36,286 nucleotides of DNA from an uncultured Clostridia bacterium (lineage in GTDB: Bacteria > Bacillota > Clostridia > Christensenellales > DTU072), in contig CAKRAY010000006.1 of NCBI GenBank assembly GCA_934296355.1, positions 1-36,286 of the forward strand. The letters are read 5' to 3'. Of the stretch, positions 7,976 through 16,546 are shown one piece after another. Both the position numbers and the translations under genes were made by a program. The notes under the pieces are model-generated. The model saw only the letters and a program-made list of their open reading frames with translations. It was not told where the DNA came from and did not search any database. How positions within the stretch are numbered: the first letter of the stretch is position 1; the number at the start of each line of letters is the position of its first letter.

Positions 7976-9406
7976 TTAGTTATTGGTTAATCCTTTGTAA
8001 AGATTCAGGTACTCGGTTGCCGACGTCTTCCAACTATAATTGCCGCTCATCGCGTTTTGCATTACCGCGTTCCATTCCTCTTTATTGTAATAAGTTCCTA
8101 CCGCTCTATGAATAGCGTCAAGCATATCGTATGCGTTATAGGTTTTGAACGTGAATCCTCTACCCGTTTTTTCTACGGGGTTGAAGGGTATAACCGTATC
8201 TTTCAACCCGCCTGTTTCTCTGACGATAGGCACGCTTCCGTAGCGCATCGCTATGAGTTGACTCAAACCGCACGGCTCGAACTTGCTCGGCATAAGGAAC
8301 ATATCGCTGCCCGCGTAAATCTTGCTCGCAATATCGCCCGAAAAGTTGATGACCACGGCGAGTTTGTTCGAGTATCTTCTCGCCATTTCGCAAAGCGCGG
8401 TTTCGTACTTCCAGTCGCCCGTGCCGAGTACGACCATTTGTAAGTCCATACTCAAAATCTCTTCCAAAACTTCCATAACGAGGTCCAAACCCTTTTGATT
8501 GGTAAGTCTGGTTACCATACCGATTAACGGCTTGTCGGGCGCAACGGGTAAATTAACGAGTTGTTGAAGTCCTATTTTGTTCTCCCTCTTGCCGGCGACC
8601 GCTTTCGCCTTGGTGTAGTTCTTGAAAAGCGCGGGGTCGGTAGCGGGGTCGAAAAGTTTCGTGTCTATACCGTTCACGATACCCGAAATCTTATACTGAC
8701 GCTGATTAAGAATATGCTCTAAGCCGTAAGCGTAGTAAGGATTGAGAATCTCTTGCGCGTAGTTATTGCTGACCGTGGTAACTTTGTTGGCGCATTCGAT
8801 ACCCGCTTTAAGCATGTTGGCGCAGTTGTTGTACTCAACCTTGCTCGCTTGACTTTCGGGAATTCCGAAAACTTCGCTTATACAGCACTTGTCCATATTG
8901 CCTTGGAACTCGATGTTGTGTATGGTAAGAACCGTCTTAATACAAGCGTATCCCTCTTGCCCTCTGTAAAAAGAGTCGAGCATAACGGGAATAAGCGCGG
9001 TTTGCCAATCGTTACAATGAATAACGGCGGGGTAGAAGTCGATTAAAGGCAAAACTTCCAAGACCGCTTTCGAGAAAAACGCAAATCTTTCTCCGTCGTC
9101 GTAATGTCCGTAGATATTACGGCGTTTGAAATAATACTCGTTATCGATGAAGTAGTAGGTCACGCCGTTATACTGACATTCGAAAACGCCGGCGTATTGT
9201 TGACGCCAGCCGAGCGATACCGATTTAGAACCGATAAATCTCATCGTCTGACGAAAACTCTCGTTTATTCCTTCGTAAAGAGGCATTATTACTCTTACGT
9301 CTTGTTTCATCTTTGTCAAAGCAAGGGGCAACGCGTAACTTACGTCGCCGAGTCCGCCCGTTCTCATAAAAGGACCCGCTTCGCTGGTTGCAAATAATAT
9401 TTTCAT
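7976..9406 (-). CDS. glgA: Glycogen synthase (GT5, ADP-glucose type)
   Basis: It extends alpha-1,4-glucan chains using ADP-glucose made by the GlgC product. The N-terminal half opens with MKILFATSEAGPFMRTGGL; the C-terminal GT-B half has MVTRLTNQKGLDL and SKFEPCGLSQLIAMRYG with the conserved Glu. In E. coli GlgA, Lys15 of the KTGGL motif contacts ADP-glucose; here residue 15 is Arg (RTGGLGDV). At 476 aa it is full length. The ribosome binding site AGGAG sits eight bases before the ATG. It is separated from glgD by a 284-base gap that is mostly repeat (9454-9670). I could not find a convincing separate promoter, so read-through from glgD or a weak promoter in the repeat are both possible. Confidence 0.95.
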   Translation of the reverse strand: MKILFATSEAGPFMRTGGLGDVSYALPLALTKMKQDVRVIMPLYEGINESFRQTMRFIGSKSVSLGWRQQYAGVFECQYNGVTYYFIDNEYYFKRRNIYGHYDDGERFAFFSKAVLEVLPLIDFYPAVIHCNDWQTALIPVMLDSFYRGQEGYACIKTVLTIHNIEFQGNMDKCCISEVFGIPESQASKVEYNNCANMLKAGIECANKVTTVSNNYAQEILNPYYAYGLEHILNQRQYKISGIVNGIDTKLFDPATDPALFKNYTKAKAVAGKRENKIGLQQLVNLPVAPDKPLIGMVTRLTNQKGLDLVMEVLEEILSMDLQMVVLGTGDWKYETALCEMARRYSNKLAVVINFSGDIASKIYAGSDMFLMPSKFEPCGLSQLIAMRYGSVPIVRETGGLKDTVIPFNPVEKTGRGFTFKTYNAYDMLDAIHRAVGTYYNKEEWNAVMQNAMSGNYSWKTSATEYLNLYKGLTNN

Positions 9407-9453
9407 AGTACCTTCTCCTCTTGTTAGTTTTTTTTGTTTTTTTATGAATAGCG

Positions 9454-9670
9454 CAAGCGCGTTGATTTCTTGCGAAAACCGGGTGGCAACGTGCGTGCGT
9501 TGCGTCCAATTAGACGTAACGACATTCTCCTACGTTTAATTTAATATAGGTAACATACTTTCGCTTCTCGTATGTAATGCCGTACGGTAGTCGAGATTTT
9601 TGCAAGAACCACAAAACATTGCGATGCAACGCGCGGGCGTTGCTTTTTGCGGTGTAAAGCGACGCGCTTG
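9454..9670. repeat. Palindromic MITE-like repeat, copy A (long form)
   Basis: The ends are perfect 9-base inverted repeats, CAAGCGCGT (9454-9462) and ACGCGCTTG (9662-9670). Inside are GATTTCTTGCGAAAACC (9464-9480) and its imperfect inverse GATTTTTGCAAGAACC (9595-9610), plus two GCAACG...CGTTGC hairpins (about 9486-9502 and 9626-9643). Related copies lie at 25051-25120 and 29011-29185. It fills the glgD-glgA gap, which otherwise holds only the glgA ribosome binding site and an A/T-rich leader. Confidence 0.7.
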
Positions 9671-9690
9671 TAACGCTCCGTTTTTGCGTT

Positions 9691-10803
9691 TTATACCGTC
9701 TTACCCTTGACTATCACGATAGGATAGGTGATAAAACCGGAAATATCTCTGTCTTCGCTGATGGTTACGTCCTTGTCCGTAATCGCATACTTCAAGGAAG
9801 AATTTTTACCGATGACGCCGTTTTCCATTACTATGGAATTCTTTACGACCGCGCCTTCTTCTACCTTAACGTTACGGAAAAGTATGGAATTCTCTACCGT
9901 GCCTTTGATTACGCAGCCGTCGGCGACGAGCGAGTTGGTCACTTGCGCGCCCTTCTTGTAAACGGTGGGAACGCTGTCTTTTACTTTGGTGTAAATCGTG
10001 CTGTGTCCGCCGAAAAGTTCTTCTCTTACGTCTTGTTTAAGCAAATTCATGCTCTCGCCGTAATAAGTTTTTACGTCGTCCACTATCGCCGCGTAAGATT
10101 CGATTTTGTAGGCGTTTACGCTCCTTTCTTCCACGAGTTTGAACAAAATGTCTTTTTCAAAGTCGACTTGTCCTCTCGCGTACGCTTTCTTGACGAGTTC
10201 GAGAAGCAAGTTCTTCTCGATAACGTAGGAATTGAGCGATATTTCTTTTTCTTCGTTGCCCGCGATTTCCGTTTCGTAAATGTCGGTAACCACGTTTTCT
10301 TCGTTTCTTTCGATAACGATACGACGGGAAGTGGTGGTGTAACCGTTATGGCAAAGCATGGTTATCTTCGCGCCGCTCTTCACGTGCTTTTCGAAAACGT
10401 CATCGTAGTCTATGTTCGCCGCAACGTTGCAGTTGGCGATGACTACGTAGTCTTCTTTCGCTCTCTCGAAATAACTCATTATCGAATAAATCGCTTCGAT
10501 TTTTCCCTTATATACTTCCGCGGAATTGTTGTACGCGAACGGCGGGAAGATGCTTATACCCGAGTTCTTTCTGTTCAAGTCCCAATCTCTGCCTTGACGA
10601 ATATGGTCCATAAGAGATTGATACTTACTGCTCGTAACAATTCCTATCTTAGTGATTCCGCTGTTGACAAGGTTACTTAAAGTAAAGTCGATAAGACGGT
10701 ATCTGCCGCCGAACGGCAAGGACGCCGTCGTTCTGTGTAAGGTAAGTTCGTTAAGTTTGCTTTCGTTTCCCGACGCAAACAAAATGCTCATCATATCGTT
10801 CAT
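9691..10803 (-). CDS. glgD: Glucose-1-phosphate adenylyltransferase regulatory subunit GlgD
   Basis: A GlgC paralogue that in Bacillota pairs with GlgC to form a more active ADP-glucose pyrophosphorylase. It keeps the Rossmann-like start of the family ([21 protein letters not shown]) and a C-terminal left-handed beta-helix with hexapeptide repeats ([19 protein letters not shown]). The catalytic GGxGTRL loop is replaced by [12 protein letters not shown], so it is unlikely to be catalytic alone. The start overlaps the glgC stop (ATGA), with a strong AAAGGAGG upstream inside glgC. At 370 aa it has the usual GlgD length. Confidence 0.93.
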   Translation of the reverse strand: MNDMMSILFASGNESKLNELTLHRTTASLPFGGRYRLIDFTLSNLVNSGITKIGIVTSSKYQSLMDHIRQGRDWDLNRKNSGISIFPPFAYNNSAEVYKGKIEAIYSIMSYFERAKEDYVVIANCNVAANIDYDDVFEKHVKSGAKITMLCHNGYTTTSRRIVIERNEENVVTDIYETEIAGNEEKEISLNSYVIEKNLLLELVKKAYARGQVDFEKDILFKLVEERSVNAYKIESYAAIVDDVKTYYGESMNLLKQDVREELFGGHSTIYTKVKDSVPTVYKKGAQVTNSLVADGCVIKGTVENSILFRNVKVEEGAVVKNSIVMENGVIGKNSSLKYAITDKDVTISEDRDISGFITYPIVIVKGKTV

Positions 10804-12008
10804 TGTTTGTTACCTCCTTTCGTCATTTCGCCTTCTTTGATTACCGTGTTCTTCGCTAAAACGAGTTCCGGTCCGACGACCGCTATCTTCCATTCTCCGT
10901 CTTCCGGTCCGTCTTGCGGCGCGCCTATAACGCAGTTATTGCCCACGACGGTATCCCAGCCCACAATGGCGTGACTGATGCGCACGTTTTCTCCGATAAT
11001 GGCGTTGGGCATAATTATCGAGTCTCTTACTTCCGCGCCCTTGGAGATTTTCGCGCCGTAGTATATTACCGAGTTAGTGACTCTTCCGTCCACGTAGCAA
11101 CCCTCGCTGACGATACTGTCCGCAATTTCCGCTTCGTTGCCGATATATTGCGGCGGATTGGCGTTGTTTCTCGCGTAAATACGCCAGTTCTTGTCGTTGA
11201 TTACCAAACCGCTTTGCGGATTGAGCAAGTCCATGTTCGCTTCCCATAAAGAACTGATGGTTCCTACGTCTTTCCAGTATCCCTTGAACTGATAAGCGAA
11301 AAGTCTTTGCTTGTCGGCGAGCATCAAGGGGATAATGTTCTTTCCGAAGTCGTTACTGCTGTTCTTGTCCTCTTCGTCGCGGATAAGGTAACTTCTCAGT
11401 TTACTCCAAGTGAAGATATAGATGCCCATACTCGCTTTGGTGCTTTTCGGTCTCTTGGGTTTTTCTTCGAACTCGTAAACGCTGCCGTCCTCTCTGGTGT
11501 TCATGATGCCGAATCTGCTCGCTTCTTCTATGCTTACGTCAAGTACGGCAATCGTGCAGTCCGCATTGTTCTTTTTATGCTCTTCGAGCATTTCGGAGTA
11601 GTCCATTTTGTAGATATGGTCGCCGGAAAGAATAAGAACGTAATCGGGGTCGTATCTGTCGATGAAGTTTATGTTTTGATAAATGGCGTTAGCCGTACCC
11701 TTATACCATTCGCCCGACTTGCCTCTTTGATACGGAGGAAGAACGAACGCGCCGCCGTTCAACCTGTCTAAGTCCCACGGCTGACCGTTGCCGATATACT
11801 GATTCAGTTCGAACGGTTGATACTGGGTGAGAACGCCTATCGTGTCTATTCCCGAATTGATGGTGTTGGAAATAGGAAAATCGATGATACGATACTTCCC
11901 TCCGAACGGCACTGCCGGCTTCGCTACGTTTTGCGTAAGAACGCCGAGTCGCGTTCCTTGTCCGCCCGCCAGCAACATTGCAACACATTCTTTTTTCGTA
12001 CTTTGCAT
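10800..12008 (-). CDS. glgC: Glucose-1-phosphate adenylyltransferase catalytic subunit
   Basis: It makes ADP-glucose from glucose-1-phosphate and ATP, the committed step of bacterial glycogen synthesis. The nucleotide loop [20 protein letters not shown] is intact, followed by [15 protein letters not shown], the metal-site region [19 protein letters not shown], and SMGIYIF. The C-terminal beta-helix has SDGCYVDGR-like hexapeptides. Length 402 aa is normal. The ATG has AAGGAG seven bases upstream and follows glgB by 31 bases. It is translationally coupled to glgD. Confidence 0.96.
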   Translation of the reverse strand: MQSTKKECVAMLLAGGQGTRLGVLTQNVAKPAVPFGGKYRIIDFPISNTINSGIDTIGVLTQYQPFELNQYIGNGQPWDLDRLNGGAFVLPPYQRGKSGEWYKGTANAIYQNINFIDRYDPDYVLILSGDHIYKMDYSEMLEEHKKNNADCTIAVLDVSIEEASRFGIMNTREDGSVYEFEEKPKRPKSTKASMGIYIFTWSKLRSYLIRDEEDKNSSNDFGKNIIPLMLADKQRLFAYQFKGYWKDVGTISSLWEANMDLLNPQSGLVINDKNWRIYARNNANPPQYIGNEAEIADSIVSEGCYVDGRVTNSVIYYGAKISKGAEVRDSIIMPNAIIGENVRISHAIVGWDTVVGNNCVIGAPQDGPEDGEWKIAVVGPELVLAKNTVIKEGEMTKGGNKQ

Positions 12009-12039
12009 AATATTCTCCTTTTATTGAATTTCTACTTTT

Positions 12040-13980
12040 TTATTCTACGTTGTCGTTTTCTTCGTCTACGATCTCCTCTTCGTCATCGTCCACGAACTCT
12101 TCTTTTAACTTAACGAACAGCGAACCGTTTGCCGGTAAATCGAGTACGAGTGATTGCTTCTTGCCGTGGTTCGGTTCGTTCACCGTAATCAAATCGCCTC
12201 TCTCCAAATGCGTTCCGCCGTATTTTTCCCACTCGGAACACAACGCTTCGTAATACACGCCCTTTTTGTCCACGCCTATTTCGTACCCATCGCGCTCCAC
12301 GTTCGAGAAGTTAAGCGCGACGATGACGAACTCGCCCTCTCTGTCGTAACGCGTAAACACGAGTACGTTTTGCTCGTTGTCGTCCACGACTATCCACTTA
12401 AATCCGTCGTAAGAACAGTCTAACTCGTATAAACTCTTGTTGGCGAGGTAGAACTTGTTCAAATCGCGTATGTATTCTCTGAACTTAAAGTGCTTTTCGT
12501 AATCGAGCAACATCCAATCGAGTTGTTTTTTATAATCCCATTCGATAAACTGCGCGAACTCCGAACCCATAAAATTGAGTTTCTTGCCGGGGTGCGCCAT
12601 CTGATAAGAAAGCAAGGTTTTCACGCCCGAAAACTTTTCGCCGTATTCTCCGGAAATCTTGCCCATCAAACTGCCTTTTCCGTGTACGACCTCGTCGTGT
12701 GAAAGCGGCAAAATATAGTTCTCGCTGAACGCGTAGGTTATCGAGAACGTGAGTTTGTTATGACAACCTTTACGGAAAATTCCGTCGGTTTTTATATAAG
12801 AAAGGGTGTCGTTCATCCAACCCATATTCCACTTATAGTTAAAGCCGAGTCCTCCGAACGACGGCGGCATGGTAACCATCGGGAACGCCGTGCTTTCTTC
12901 GGCGATCATTATTACGCCCGGATGACGGGAAAGTATGGTCTTATTGAGCGTTTGTAAGAAGTAAACCGCCTCTAAGTTATACTCGCCGCCGAACTCGTTG
13001 GGTCTCCATTCGCCCTCGCGCCTGTCGTAGTTAAGATAAAGCATACTCGCTACCGCGTCGAGACGCATTCCGTCGATATGGTAGTTCGTTATCCAAAAGT
13101 TTACCGCGCTGATTAAGAAACATCTCACTTGCGGCTTGTTGAAATCGTAAACCCTCGTACCCCAGCCTTTATGCTCTTGCTTATACGCGTCGTCGTACTC
13201 GTAAAGGCAAGTTCCGTCGAATTCGTACAAGCCAAACTCGTCTTTCGGGAAGTGGCTAAGCACGAAGTCCATAATAACGCCTATCCCCGCTTGGTGGCAA
13301 GCGTCCACGAACGCCATAAAGTCGTGCGGCGTGCCGTATCTCGAACTCGGCGCGAAAAGCCCCGTGGTCTGATATCCCCAACTCCCTTCGTACGGGAACT
13401 CGGTAATCGGCAAAAGTTCTATATGCGTGTAACCCATTTCCTTGACGTAAGGCACGAGTTCTCTGGCAAAATCGAGATACGAGTATCTGTTGCCGTCCGC
13501 GTGAAGCCGCCAACTTCCGAAGTGTACTTCGTAAATGTTCATCGGACTTTCGTAAGTATTCTTTCTTCTCGACGTGTTAAGGTACTCACCGTCGTGCCAG
13601 TTATACCCGGCGATGTCGTAAATCTTGGAACCGTTCGCCGGCATGGTTTCGGTATGCGTGGCGTAAGGGTCGGACTTCATTACCTTACTGCCGTCGGCGC
13701 GTTCTATACAAAACTTATAAGTCGAAAATCTTCTCAATCCGCGAACGTAGCATTCCCAAACTCCGGTCGAACCCATACGTTGCATCGGGGTGGCGGAATC
13801 GTTCCAACCGTTAAAATCGCCAACCAAACTAACGCTCTTGGCGTTAGGCGCCCAAACTCTCAGTCGCCATAACTTTTTTCCGTCCTTTTGCACGTAGCAA
13901 GGGCAAAAAAACTTGTACGATTCGAAGTTCGTTCCTTCGTTAAACAAATAAATGGGGTAGTCGTAAACGTTTTTTGGCAT
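12040..13980 (-). CDS. glgB: 1,4-alpha-glucan branching enzyme (GH13)
   Basis: It cuts alpha-1,4 chains and rejoins them as alpha-1,6 branches of glycogen. An N-terminal carbohydrate-binding domain (CBM48; WAPNAKSVSLVGDFNGWN) precedes the GH13 barrel: GVIMDFVLSHFPKDEFGL (I), GMRLDAVASMLYL with the nucleophile (II), MIAEESTAFP with the acid Glu (III), LPLSHDEVVHGKGSL (IV). A beta domain follows, and the tail is a short acidic run (DDDEEEIVDEEND). Length 646 aa is normal. The ATG lies 11 bases after the ispE stop with GAGGAGAG between, so it is probably cotranscribed from the ispE promoter. Confidence 0.96.
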   Translation of the reverse strand: MPKNVYDYPIYLFNEGTNFESYKFFCPCYVQKDGKKLWRLRVWAPNAKSVSLVGDFNGWNDSATPMQRMGSTGVWECYVRGLRRFSTYKFCIERADGSKVMKSDPYATHTETMPANGSKIYDIAGYNWHDGEYLNTSRRKNTYESPMNIYEVHFGSWRLHADGNRYSYLDFARELVPYVKEMGYTHIELLPITEFPYEGSWGYQTTGLFAPSSRYGTPHDFMAFVDACHQAGIGVIMDFVLSHFPKDEFGLYEFDGTCLYEYDDAYKQEHKGWGTRVYDFNKPQVRCFLISAVNFWITNYHIDGMRLDAVASMLYLNYDRREGEWRPNEFGGEYNLEAVYFLQTLNKTILSRHPGVIMIAEESTAFPMVTMPPSFGGLGFNYKWNMGWMNDTLSYIKTDGIFRKGCHNKLTFSITYAFSENYILPLSHDEVVHGKGSLMGKISGEYGEKFSGVKTLLSYQMAHPGKKLNFMGSEFAQFIEWDYKKQLDWMLLDYEKHFKFREYIRDLNKFYLANKSLYELDCSYDGFKWIVVDDNEQNVLVFTRYDREGEFVIVALNFSNVERDGYEIGVDKKGVYYEALCSEWEKYGGTHLERGDLITVNEPNHGKKQSLVLDLPANGSLFVKLKEEFVDDDEEEIVDEENDNVE

Positions 13981-13991
13981 TTCTCTCCTCT

Positions 13992-14777
13992 TTACATTAC
14001 GTACGCCTTAAATTTTTTATCGGCGCGTTTTATCGTTAATTCCGCTTTGCGGATAAACTCGTTTTCGTCGGTTTCTATCCCGAATACCGCGCTTCCGCTG
14101 CCCGTCATCGAGGCGACGAAGCCGCAAGAACGCAGCGTTTCCAAACCCTCTTCCACGCTCGGTTCGAGCAAACACGCCGCTCTCGTAAGCGCGTTGCCTA
14201 TTTTGGTGAAATCGCCGCTTTCTACGCTCTCCACGTCGGGTTCTTCCCCGCCCGTTTCGTCGTATAGGTCGAAACACGCTTTGGTGGAGACTCCCTTTTC
14301 CGGCACGAGCAAACACACCCTATATTCAGGCAAAACTATTTTTTTAAGACTGTCGCCGAGTCCTTGCACTCTCGCCGCGCAATCGAAGTACGCGAACGGC
14401 ACGTCGCTACCCGTTTCGAGCAATATTTTCCCGTCGATTTCGGGCAAAGAAAACTTCTCTTTAACGAGCCTTGCCACCGCTCCCGCGTCCGCGCTCGAAC
14501 CGCCTAAACCTTTTCCCTCGGGAATACGCTTCGTTATTAAAATTCCGAACGGCGGCAAGCCGTAACGCTTTGTCAGTTTCTCCGCAATGCGCAATGCGTT
14601 ATCTCTCTCGTAAGTTCTGCCGTCGGCATACTCTACGTAAAGAAAATCGGAATCTACTATTTCTACGTCGTCGCTTAGGTCTATCGGCGCGAAAACCCCG
14701 TCGAGAATATGCATCGAACCCGCTTTGCCGCGAACGGCAAGACAAAGGTTGATTTTCGCTCTGGCTTCGGTCTTCAT
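13992..14777 (-). CDS. ispE: 4-diphosphocytidyl-2-C-methyl-D-erythritol kinase
   Basis: The ATP-dependent kinase of the non-mevalonate (MEP) isoprenoid pathway. It is a GHMP-kinase: the N-terminal ARAKINLCL, the Gly-rich loop PEGKGLGGSSADAGA near residue 90, and GSDVPFAYF near 140 are all present, with a late SMTGSGSAVFG. Length 261 aa is slightly short but complete. MKTEARAKINL is exactly where the family begins, yet the start codon is only nine bases after a consensus -10 box and has no Shine-Dalgarno, so the mRNA is predicted to be leaderless. It heads the glycogen array, an unusual partner for an isoprenoid gene. Confidence 0.92.
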   Translation of the reverse strand: MKTEARAKINLCLAVRGKAGSMHILDGVFAPIDLSDDVEIVDSDFLYVEYADGRTYERDNALRIAEKLTKRYGLPPFGILITKRIPEGKGLGGSSADAGAVARLVKEKFSLPEIDGKILLETGSDVPFAYFDCAARVQGLGDSLKKIVLPEYRVCLLVPEKGVSTKACFDLYDETGGEEPDVESVESGDFTKIGNALTRAACLLEPSVEEGLETLRSCGFVASMTGSGSAVFGIETDENEFIRKAELTIKRADKKFKAYVM

Positions 14778-14786
14778 AGTATATAT

Positions 14787-14815
14787 ATTATAATAAAATA
14801 CTTACTTTCTGTCAA
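14787..14815 (-). promoter_or_regulatory. Consensus promoter for ispE and the glg array (leaderless)
   Basis: On the minus strand TTGACA (14815-14810), a 17-base spacer and TATAAT (14792-14787) match the vegetative sigma consensus exactly. The ispE ATG begins at 14777, nine bases after the -10 box, leaving a 5' leader of about 0-4 bases. Confidence 0.85.
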
Positions 14816-14911
14816 CACTTAATCGCCCGTCTATACCTAAACGAAGTTTTCGTTTTCCGCGCATATTTTACGCCGAAAAAGATTTTTTTGTCGAAAAAAA
14901 GTTTTTCCCTC

Positions 14912-14939
14912 TTGAAAAACCGTTTTTTGCGTGTATACT
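14912..14939 (+). promoter_or_regulatory. Promoter for the DUF2974 gene
   Basis: TTGAAA (14912-14917), a 16-base spacer and TATACT (14934-14939). It lies inside the 5' extension of the longer open frame, which supports translation from the later ATG at 14975. Confidence 0.65.
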
Positions 14940-14974
14940 TTAATAAAATACAAAAAACCGAGGTAAAAAGCGTT

Positions 14975-16150
14975 ATGAACCCGCGAGAAATAAAGAAAGC
15001 CGACAAGTTAGATAAAAAACTCCGTCGTAAAGCCTATAAAAACGGCAATTACGTCACGGTAACCGACTTCGCCGCGTTTTCCGCGCCGCTAAGCGAACTT
15101 CCCTTTTGCGAAGCGGACGTCGCGACTTTATGTCAACTCTCCTATTGTCACTTCGATAATTATATCGGTTGGCAATTAATGGAAATCGCGTCGTCGGATT
15201 TCGACGAAACCGCGGTTGCGCCGTATATAACCGACTTAAACGCCGCGGTGGTACGCAACCTCGCTTCTTCCGCAAGGCTCGGAACGGCGCGCGTACTCGA
15301 AGTGGTGGACGCGTTCGACGAAACCGTATCTTGCCAATGCGGCGTGACGCTTTTCGATTTTGCCGATAGGTATATCTTCGTATGCAGAGGCACGGACGAA
15401 AAAATGATAGGTTGGTATGAGGACTTTGACCTCGTTATCAAAGGAACATTGCCCTCGCATAGGATAACCGTCGACGCGCTTAACGAGTTTATGGCAAAAT
15501 ATACCGACAAACCGTTCGTCGTAGCGGGTCACTCCAAGGGTGGCAATATGGCGTTATACGCTTCGGCAAACTGCGCCGAAACGAACCAAGACAGAATAGA
15601 AACGGTTTACAACCTCGACGGACCCGGACTACTCGACGGCGTTGCGGATGCCGACGGAATGAAGCGTATTATGCCGAAAGTAGTTAAAATCTGCCCCGAA
15701 CTGAGCTTCTTCGGAATGATTTTACAAAAAGACGAACCGCGCTTGGAAGTAGTATATTCCCACGCCAAAGATATAACGCAACACGATTTACTCAAATGGC
15801 AAATCGACAAGAAAACGGGCAAATTCGTCCGCGCGTATAGGCTCAGTCACGCTTCGCACACGGTTCGCCGCACGATAGAGCGTATGCTACCTAAACTCTC
15901 CGAACAAGACTTGCTTTATATGCGCGACTTCATCGTTTCGGTTATGGGTCACGCCGGAATATTCGTATTCAACGACATTACCGCAAAAAGATTGCTCGCT
16001 TTACCGCTGAAATGCTTTAAGCAACCCGGCAAACAACGCCGCTTTATGTGGCGAATACTCTTCCGCGTGATAGGCAACGCCATCGCCGTACAAAAACTTT
16101 CCACGAAAGACTATAAAACTTACCTTCCTCACGGCAACGGAAGCGTGTGA
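14975..16150 (+). CDS. DUF2974 (Mbeg1-like) alpha/beta-hydrolase
   Basis: A probable serine hydrolase of the Mbeg1-like family (PF11187), common in gut Bacillota; natural substrates are unknown. The nucleophile elbow GHSKGGNMALYASA (GxSxG) is clear in the middle of the 391-aa protein, preceded by FVCRGTDEKMIGWYEDFDL and followed by NLDGPGL. No signal peptide or membrane span is evident. The frame is open back to 14888, but the promoter at 14912-14939 falls within it and GAGG lies upstream of the ATG at 14975, so the later start is chosen. The final codons (GGAAGCGTGTGA) match the hairpin motif of the adjoining repeat, which seems to form the stop. It is convergent with the DUF4037 gene. Confidence 0.8.
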   Translation: MNPREIKKADKLDKKLRRKAYKNGNYVTVTDFAAFSAPLSELPFCEADVATLCQLSYCHFDNYIGWQLMEIASSDFDETAVAPYITDLNAAVVRNLASSARLGTARVLEVVDAFDETVSCQCGVTLFDFADRYIFVCRGTDEKMIGWYEDFDLVIKGTLPSHRITVDALNEFMAKYTDKPFVVAGHSKGGNMALYASANCAETNQDRIETVYNLDGPGLLDGVADADGMKRIMPKVVKICPELSFFGMILQKDEPRLEVVYSHAKDITQHDLLKWQIDKKTGKFVRAYRLSHASHTVRRTIERMLPKLSEQDLLYMRDFIVSVMGHAGIFVFNDITAKRLLALPLKCFKQPGKQRRFMWRILFRVIGNAIAVQKLSTKDYKTYLPHGNGSV

Positions 16151-16546
16151 GCAACGTACGCACGTTGCATCGCAGTTACGCGGAAGCGTGTGACGCTTCA
16201 CCCAATCTTCGCGAACCGACAATATTCTTCTATAAGCATATAGCCGCACATAAACATTTATCTAAAAAAAGTAAAAAGATTTACGGTGTAAAATACGAAA
16301 ATACGAAAACGACGCTTTTTGTATTTTCCCCTTAGGGAAATCGAGCAAGAGGGAAAGTCTTGCGAACTTGGATAATAAGCCGTAAGGTACGTAACGGCTT
16401 CCTTGTAAGTCGGCGCTTCGTCGGTTAACAGCGCGCATTAGCACAAAGGAAAGCCGAGGCTACGCGTGTTATGCCCATACGTGGATATATGCTTAAACAA
16501 GAATAATTGCCTATTCGCGAAAATTGGATGCAACGTCACACGTTGC
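16151..16546. repeat. Inverted-arm repeat, large copy, filling a convergent intergenic region
   Basis: The left arm has hairpins 16151-16167 and 16182-16199, then TTCGCGAACCGACAATATTC (16209-16228) and AAGCATATAGCCGC (16235-16248). The right arm is inverse: ATATATGCTTAAACAAGAAT (16485-16504), TATTCGCGAA (16512-16521) and the hairpin GCAACGTCACACGTTGC (16530-16546). The core (about 16270-16455) is a reverse copy of the repeat modules seen at 27008-27347. Both flanking genes end within or at an arm hairpin. There is no open frame with a ribosome binding site inside. Confidence 0.75.

Noticed and set aside
9943..10680. 245-codon plus-strand frame across glgD
   Set aside because: Antisense to a clear GlgD frame; no ribosome binding site or recognisable domain.
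13129..13872. 247-codon plus-strand frame across glgB
   Set aside because: Antisense shadow of the branching enzyme.
14888..14974. N-terminal 29-residue extension of the DUF2974 protein
   Set aside because: A promoter lies inside it and the residues do not resemble the family; the ATG at 14975 is preferred.
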